A stretch of DNA of 23,950 bases from Balamuthia mandrillaris (taxonomy: Eukaryota > Discosea > Longamoebia > Balamuthiidae): positions 45,001-68,950 of the forward strand of contig JAVKOQ010000273.1 in the NCBI GenBank assembly GCA_031835245.1. Reading direction: 5' to 3'. Each line of letters opens with the position of its first letter. The first letter of the stretch is position 1. Shown in pieces: positions 19,340-23,950 of this stretch. The position numbers and the translations under genes were made by a program. Below the pieces are notes generated by a model, which did no database searches, was not told the DNA's origin, and saw only the letters and a program-made list of their open reading frames with translations.

Positions 19340-19427
19340 AAAGGAAGGGAAAAGTACACTGTGTATATACAATGCTTACTTTTTATGTATAGGGTGGTGT
19401 TGGTCTCTGAGCAAATAAACTTCATAT
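19340..19427 (+). mobile_element. Short LINE 3'-end fragment
   Basis: AGTACACT.TGTATATACAATGCTTACTTTTTATGTATAG, then GTGTTG and GAGCAAATAAACTTC, match the 3' end of the LINE copy at 21963-22177. It lacks the microsatellite tail. Confidence 0.65.
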
Positions 19428-19464
19428 CACACTGCCTATTGGAAAAAAGAGGAAGTCATTCAGC

Positions 19465-19540
19465 ATGTCTGATGAGAACAGCAGGTGCCCTGCATGCAAT
19501 ACTAAGGAAGAAACTGCAAAACGCTTCAGGATGAGAAAGT
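19465..19540 (+). mobile_element. LINE zinc-finger coding fragment
   Basis: One frame reads SDENSRCPACNTKEETAKRF, a diverged version of the CPAC....EET..H zinc-binding end of the LINE polyprotein seen at 16607-16829. The histidine is changed and the frame ends soon after. Confidence 0.6.
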
Positions 19541-19599
19541 AAGTAATGTAAATGTATGAAAAAGATAAAAGAGGAAAGAGGAAAGAAATACAAGAGTTA

Positions 19600-20110
19600 G
19601 TTGTTGAGATGAAAAGGTGTTCAAACCTCCAGAGAGTTTCTTGACTGCCTTGACTGTTGTGTTGACAAATTCTGTGCTGTCATCAGATTTAAAATTCGTG
19701 ATAGAGGGTGCAGGTCACATCTTTGGCAGTCTTGGCCTGTACTGAGTGAAGAGAAGTAAAACAAGAAGCAATGTTTGTAGTGACCAAGACATAGTTGAAG
19801 CCTTTAACAGAGGTAGGAAGAGGGCCAAAGAGGTTGATAACAATTTGGTCAAAGGAGTATGTTGCATGGATGGTTTTGAAAGGGTGAAAATCATGCTTGG
19901 TGACATTAGGCAGTCAATGTATTGCTGGGTTGTATGAAAACAATCTGTACAAAGCATAGGCTCATAATATCCTTCATTCCAGACCTTGATAAACAAAGTC
20001 TCTGCACCATGGTGCCCTTCCACGTGGAGCAGTTGAAGGAGGTGTTTCCACTCAGGGATGGAAGGAAGTTATTTATTTAGTTTGCCCTCAACAAGCCCTT
20101 GGGTTGTTTT
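19600..20110 (-). mobile_element. Ty3/Gypsy-like integrase remnant (fossil)
   Basis: On the minus strand there is an integrase zinc-binding segment (VEGHHG, then a YY.P.L..DC-like stretch). An integrase-core-like segment follows, with GPLP.S..G..Y and an EFV.T stretch downstream. This is the usual order at the end of a Gypsy pol gene. The element is broken, with several breaks. It lies downstream, in element orientation, of the protease and reverse-transcriptase remnants at 22320-23450 and could be the same insertion. No matching LTRs could be assigned. It appears old. Confidence 0.65.
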
Positions 20111-21740
20111 TTTTTATTATTATCTATTGAGTCGTGTCAACATGCCTAGGAACACAATTACTCTAATACATCATGTCAACATGTGTTAAAATGTACAACT
20201 GTCTTGCACAAAAGTTGCTCCTTGGTGACACAGGTTGGTGAGGAGGAGGGCAAGAGGGATAAGAGGGAATGTATGAGTGAAAATAGACCATAACGACAAC
20301 AGCCAGCTGATGGTGCTGAATGAAGTATCAGAGGGAGATGGAGAGGCAGAGACAGCAGGAGAGAGAGGAAACCTACTTGCAAGCAAGGTGTGTTGAGTGA
20401 CGATTACAAGTTACAAGACTACTGGGGTGATTCACGTTATATTAGTGAGAGAGAGAAAAGAGCCAGAGAGTTCCAACCACAGTGATAGAAGGTGGCAAGT
20501 AAAGCAGAAAAGCCACCATTCCACCTTTACGCTTTTCTAACTTCTTCCAACAAAACATAAACCATGTGCATCAAGGAAAAGCAAGATGGCAGCCTCTCTG
20601 AACCACTTTACTCCTGTTCAATTCACTTCACCTGTAGTGCACCAGGAGAACAAAAGGAGGAAGGAAGTGGTAGATGGCTGCACTCTCTTAAGCCTTTCTT
20701 TGGACTGAGTGTTTAATCAGTAGCAAACACCCCCTGCTGCTTCACCTTTCCCTTCTCATTGTTGCTCACAAAGAGAACACCAGGAAAGAAAAGAGAGGAG
20801 AGGGGTGAAAGCAGAAGGCCAGGGAGAAAGGAGGAAAAGGCCAGAAGTGGGGCATAAATATTCCATACCTGAGGGTTCCTTTTGTTGACAAAGATACCTA
20901 AATCATAATGAGGAGGAAGAACCAAGGGGACTGCACTCACTCCCACTCCCTCTTCTCTTCTTTTGTCATAGCACTAAAGAAACCAACACAGATAACAAAG
21001 ATGAAAAGACACTCACGTGATGCCTTATCCTTACCTTTATCTCCTTGATGAGCCGACTGTGGGCCTTTCTTCAAAGACCATAGAGGACGGACAGAAAGAC
21101 TTCCAAGTGGCTTTTGCTATCCTTGAACAGGATAGCTCTTGGCATTTTGTTGCTGGCAGGACACAACCATACCTTTATAACGTCCTCTGAGGAACCAGCA
21201 GGCAGTTAAACAGGCCTCCTATGGTGGCCACCAGTCAATGCATAGGTGTTGGGCTGTGTATAGCTTTCTTCCCAATGAATGTTATGGACCTATACTGATT
21301 CAACTTGCTCAAGTGATGTTTGAGTTAATCAGCCAAACATTCCCTCAATCAGTGGCAATGGTGATAGTGATGGCAATGGCAATGGTGTGTTGCTGCTGTG
21401 ACTGCCTTCCAAGGAGTAGCAATTCTCCTTGAGTTATGGAGTGAACAGTATCTTGGCAGGCCTCATGGCCATCACCACGGGGATCATTGGGAAGCATCAT
21501 TGGATGTATGTTCTTTTTGTTCTCTTCATTGGGCTTGCAATCTTTTCCTCCATGCAAGATTAAAACTCTCCTTCTTAAGCCAGTTACTACCAAACCAAGG
21601 CAGTCCTTCTGGATCTGCTTCCTCTCGATGCAACAAACAACACAATGCTCTTCCTTATGAATACTGGGGGCTCCTATCTAATAATTGTGATTCATTTGAT
21701 GGCTCTCATGATCATCATTGTGTGAACAGCCTTTGCCAAT
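20111..21740. other. Unassigned AT-rich stretch
   Basis: I find no recognisable gene. A short + strand open segment at 21419-21541 is strongly hydrophobic (GLMAITTGIIGKHHW, then LFVLFIGLAIF), like two membrane helices, but it stops and has no family match I know. The expected RNase H region of a Gypsy element would fall in this interval on the minus strand, but I could not recognise it. Positions 21350-21390 hold a few copies of the word GGCAATG, a foretaste of the minisatellite downstream. Confidence 0.3.
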
Positions 21741-21907
21741 AGCAATGACAATGACAACAACCATTGCAATGATGATAGCAAGGGCCATGACAATGGCAAT
21801 GACAAAAACAATTGCAATGACAAGGGCAACAACATTGGCAACAATAATTCCAAGATGGCAAGGGCAATGGTAATGACAACAACAAGGGCTAGAGCAATGG
21901 CAATAGT
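21741..21907 (+). repeat. Degenerate GGCAATGACAA-type minisatellite
   Basis: Repeats of (A)GGCAATGACAA with variants (AGGGCAACAACA, TGGCAACAATAA) cover about 165 bp. The unit length is near 9-12 bases and the purity is low, so this is an old tandem array. No protein is supported. Confidence 0.7.
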
Positions 21908-21962
21908 GCATGGTTGTGTTTGTGCCAGTTACAGTCTCCATAAATTTTATATGATGGAAATT

Positions 21963-22177
21963 AAGGAAAGGGAAAGAAAAAGGATAGTGAGATGATACAA
22001 AGTTAGTCTGAAATCTCATTCAACACCTTTCACTTGTGAACTTGAATAACAATTGGGAAGGCATTGAGGATGAGGGAGTAAGAGAAGAGTACACTATGTA
22101 TGTACAATGCTTACTTTTTATGTATAGATTGGTGTTGCTCTCAGAGCAAATAAACTTCTTATTACTACTACTACTAC
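21963..22177 (+). mobile_element. 5'-truncated LINE copy with 15-bp target site duplication
   Basis: This 215-bp LINE 3' end terminates in AATAAACTTCTTATT followed by (ACT)n. It is bracketed by the perfect direct repeat TATATGATGGAAATT at 21948-21962 and 22178-22192. The 5' truncation, tail and duplication together are the standard footprint of target-primed reverse transcription. The preserved duplication implies a fairly recent insertion. Confidence 0.9.
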
Positions 22178-22192
22178 TATATGATGGAAATT

Positions 22193-22319
22193 GGTGGTTT
22201 TTCCACCCAGCTAAATCTATATGGGCGGTTTTTGGTGGTTGATGGAAAAAGTGCCAAAAACTGCTGTTTTGGGAAAGCTGTAAAACTGCCACATCAAAAT
22301 TTGTCTAGAATTTATGATA
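22193..22319. other. Flank of LINE insertion, no gene
   Basis: It contains several GGTGGTTTTT and TGCCAAAAACTGC-type words (CCAAAAACTGC occurs twice, near 22253 and 22334). There is no coding evidence. It may belong to the older Gypsy-like element. Confidence 0.3.
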
Positions 22320-22756
22320 GCTTAATTTGACCGCCAAAAACTGCCACGTGTGCAGCCAAGAATACAAGGCATTTGTATCTGAACTGGCATTACTGTTGAC
22401 AAATGCAAAGTTCCATGGCAGTAAGCATGTGGATAATGCCTTTAAGGTGCTTGATGTGTTCTTTCACACTTTGGAAAACAGCGAGATTATTGATGTCAGC
22501 AGCAATGACCACGTCCACGAGGTGTTGAAAGTGCTGTGTGAATATTTTGATACCAAAGATAACAGCAACGAACATGTAAAGACTATAGATAACCCCATTG
22601 TATGTAAGACCTGATGAGGTCAAGTGCAGATGCAATGAAGTAGCCTTGTACCTTAGAGATGATGCTGTGAATAGTGAGAATGGGGAAGGTAAGGTCCACA
22701 AGAAGTTTGTTGAGAAGGCATGGGTTGATGCAGACACTGAGTAATATTACCATCAG
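22320..22756 (-). mobile_element. Ty3/Gypsy-like reverse-transcriptase remnant (fossil)
   Basis: The minus strand reads VCINP..LNKLLVD, then P.LTI..IISK.QGY and SALDL, the signature of the first part of a Gypsy reverse transcriptase. A second segment in another frame has DVVIAAD followed by EHIKHLK, the catalytic-loop region. The element is broken, with several breaks. The open frame of 95 codons on the + strand here is the antisense shadow of this. Confidence 0.72.
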
Positions 22757-22858
22757 GTCATTCAACACCTTTCACTTGTGAACTTGACTTATATTTGGGA
22801 AGGCATTGAGGATGAGGGAGTAGGAAAAGTAAGATGTACACTATGTATGTACAATGCT
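22757..22858 (+). mobile_element. LINE 3'-region fragment lodged in the Gypsy-like fossil
   Basis: TCATTCAACACCTTTCACTTGTGAAC through TGTATGTACAATGCT matches 22017-22110 of the LINE copy upstream, but the terminal block and tail are missing. It separates the protease and reverse-transcriptase remnants of the minus-strand Gypsy-like element. Confidence 0.7.
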
Positions 22859-23450
22859 ACCTCATGAATGCGCTTGCAAATATGTTCTTTGACAGCTTTC
22901 ACTAGGCATTGGTGTTGACGCTTTGTGATATCATGGTCCTTGCAGTGGGGTAGTGGTTCTTCAGGGTAATCAACAGGGATGTTGGTAATGCCTATGCCAG
23001 ACTTACACATGAGGTCACAGCCCAGGATCTGTTGACCATCTGGTTGAGGCACAAATGTTGTTACAGCTAGGCATTTTGTCAATGATGATGATAGAGTTGA
23101 GAGACTGTTAAGACTTGTAAAATTCATCATACTCCTCTTCTTCACCAACGGGATCCTGTTGCTTGTTTGCTGGGATGGTAGGACTGGATTGTTGAGGGAG
23201 TAAGATATGGGAACAAATGGGTGCAAAGGGAGCAACAAGTGTATATGTTGCTATGCTGGTCCAGAGGCATGTACAAGAGAAGTAGTGGAGCTAGTCAGGG
23301 TGACAGAAGAAGCTTGCTCAACACTTGCTCAACAGGCGCATTGATCCTTTGTGTAGTTAGGTTTCTTACAATAGGAATATGTAGCATGTGCAAGGGAGTT
23401 GAGGGTATGATGATGATTGTCTTGCACTTTTTTGGATTTTTCTTGAAGAA
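22859..23450 (-). mobile_element. Ty3/Gypsy-like protease remnant and possible gag knuckle (fossil)
   Basis: On the minus strand, QQILGCDLM followed by GIGITNIPVDYPEE resembles the C-terminal part of a retropepsin and the linker that precedes reverse transcriptase. Further upstream, in element orientation, near 23340-23420, a short cysteine-containing stretch (SYCKKPNYTKDQC) resembles a gag zinc knuckle. That part is weak. The element is broken. Confidence 0.55.
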
Positions 23451-23520
23451 GAAAGAAAAGCAGCTTCTACTAGGATTGTGATTTCAGCTGCCATCATAAG
23501 GTCTCTGGGTTTATCTTGTA

Positions 23521-23950
23521 TAGTAGTAATAAGAAGTTTATTTGCTCTGAGAGCAACACCAATCTATACATAAAAAGTAAGCATTGTACATACATAGTGT
23601 ACTCTTACTTCTCTTACTCCCTCATCCTCGATGCCTTTCCAATTGTTATGATAGTTCACAAGTGAAAGGTGTTGAATGAGATTTCAGACTAACTTTGTAT
23701 CATCTTGCTATCCTTTTTCTTTCCCTTTCCTTTCTTCTCTTTTCTTTGCTTTTACATTACTTCCAAAGATTGATAAAATGCAGAAGAACTTCCATGCTTC
23801 CAACTTGCTCTTGCTGCCCATAATCTCCAGACTCTTTTACAACTTTGCTTACATTGTTCCATCTCTTGATCTCTGTTGCATTTCTTTCCACTTGACAAGA
23901 GCTTTGTTGTACAGTCCTCTATAATCAGCTTTCTAACTTGTTCTTCATTT
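23521..23950 (-). mobile_element. LINE copy, 3' part, continuing past the window edge
   Basis: On the minus strand the frame NEEQVRKLIIEDC, then LLSSGKKCN and RVWRLWAARASW, ends the LINE polyprotein. The 3' untranslated region follows and ends in AATAAACTTCTTATTACTACTAT near 23521. This is the best-preserved coding end of the family in this window. The 5' part lies outside. Confidence 0.82.

Noticed and set aside
22327-22614. A 95-codon + strand open frame that could be a small protein.
   Set aside because: It lies antisense to a clear Gypsy-type reverse-transcriptase remnant and has no motif of its own.
1-23950. Search for tRNA, rRNA, snRNA genes and CRISPR-like arrays.
   Set aside because: No cloverleaf-like segment, rRNA core sequence or regularly spaced direct repeats with unique spacers was found by eye.

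Overview
The window comes from a eukaryotic nuclear genome. The left half holds intron-rich, tightly packed genes with GT-AG introns, a cytosolic-type asparaginyl-tRNA synthetase, a phosphatidylinositol phosphate kinase and a STE20-family kinase. CAA/CAG-rich low-complexity protein segments, the CRIB/STE20 kinase and a Crinkler/RHS-like P-loop NTPase suggest a free-living protist. An amoebozoan (Acanthamoeba/Balamuthia-like) is my best guess, but nothing here proves it.

Positions 1-13,200 are gene-dense, with four intact-looking multi-exon genes in alternating orientation. (1) A 1133-aa protein of unknown function at 362-4548 (+, 11 exons) carries a PH-like segment and two tandem ubiquitin/RBD-like modules. 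(2) Asparaginyl-tRNA synthetase lies at 4709-6595 (-, 4 exons, 548 aa). (3) A type-I-like PIP5K lies at 6940-10580 (+, 8 exons, 1030 aa) with about 640 residues of low-complexity N-terminus. (4) A CRIB-motif plus STE20/MST-like kinase lies at 10687-13182 (-, 10 exons, 579 aa) with a C-terminal coiled coil and a SARAH-like tail. Genes 1/2 and 3/4 converge, with gaps of 160 and 106 bp. Genes 2/3 diverge from a shared 344-bp promoter region. Every exon model was checked by hand for splice sites and frame, and the coding totals divide by three.

Positions 13,350-15,605 hold a degraded Crinkler/RHS-like P-loop NTPase gene that also carries a solo LTR. From 15,600 to the end the sequence is more AT-rich and is a graveyard of mobile elements. 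It contains three solo LTRs of one LTR type (TGTTGG head, 4-bp target duplications). It also has several 5'-truncated copies of one LINE family, one with a clean 15-bp target duplication and one ending in a perfect 105-bp inverted repeat. A scattered, broken Ty3/Gypsy-like element lies on the minus strand (gag knuckle?, protease, reverse transcriptase, integrase, in that order) with LINE pieces inside it. An unnamed repeat occurs twice and there is a degenerate minisatellite. I see no convincing intact host gene in this right-hand part.

Functionally, PIP5K (PI(4,5)P2 synthesis), the CRIB kinase (Rho/Rac-type GTPase signalling) and the UBL/PH-like protein would all fit membrane and cytoskeleton signalling. 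Their adjacency in a eukaryote is not evidence of a shared pathway.
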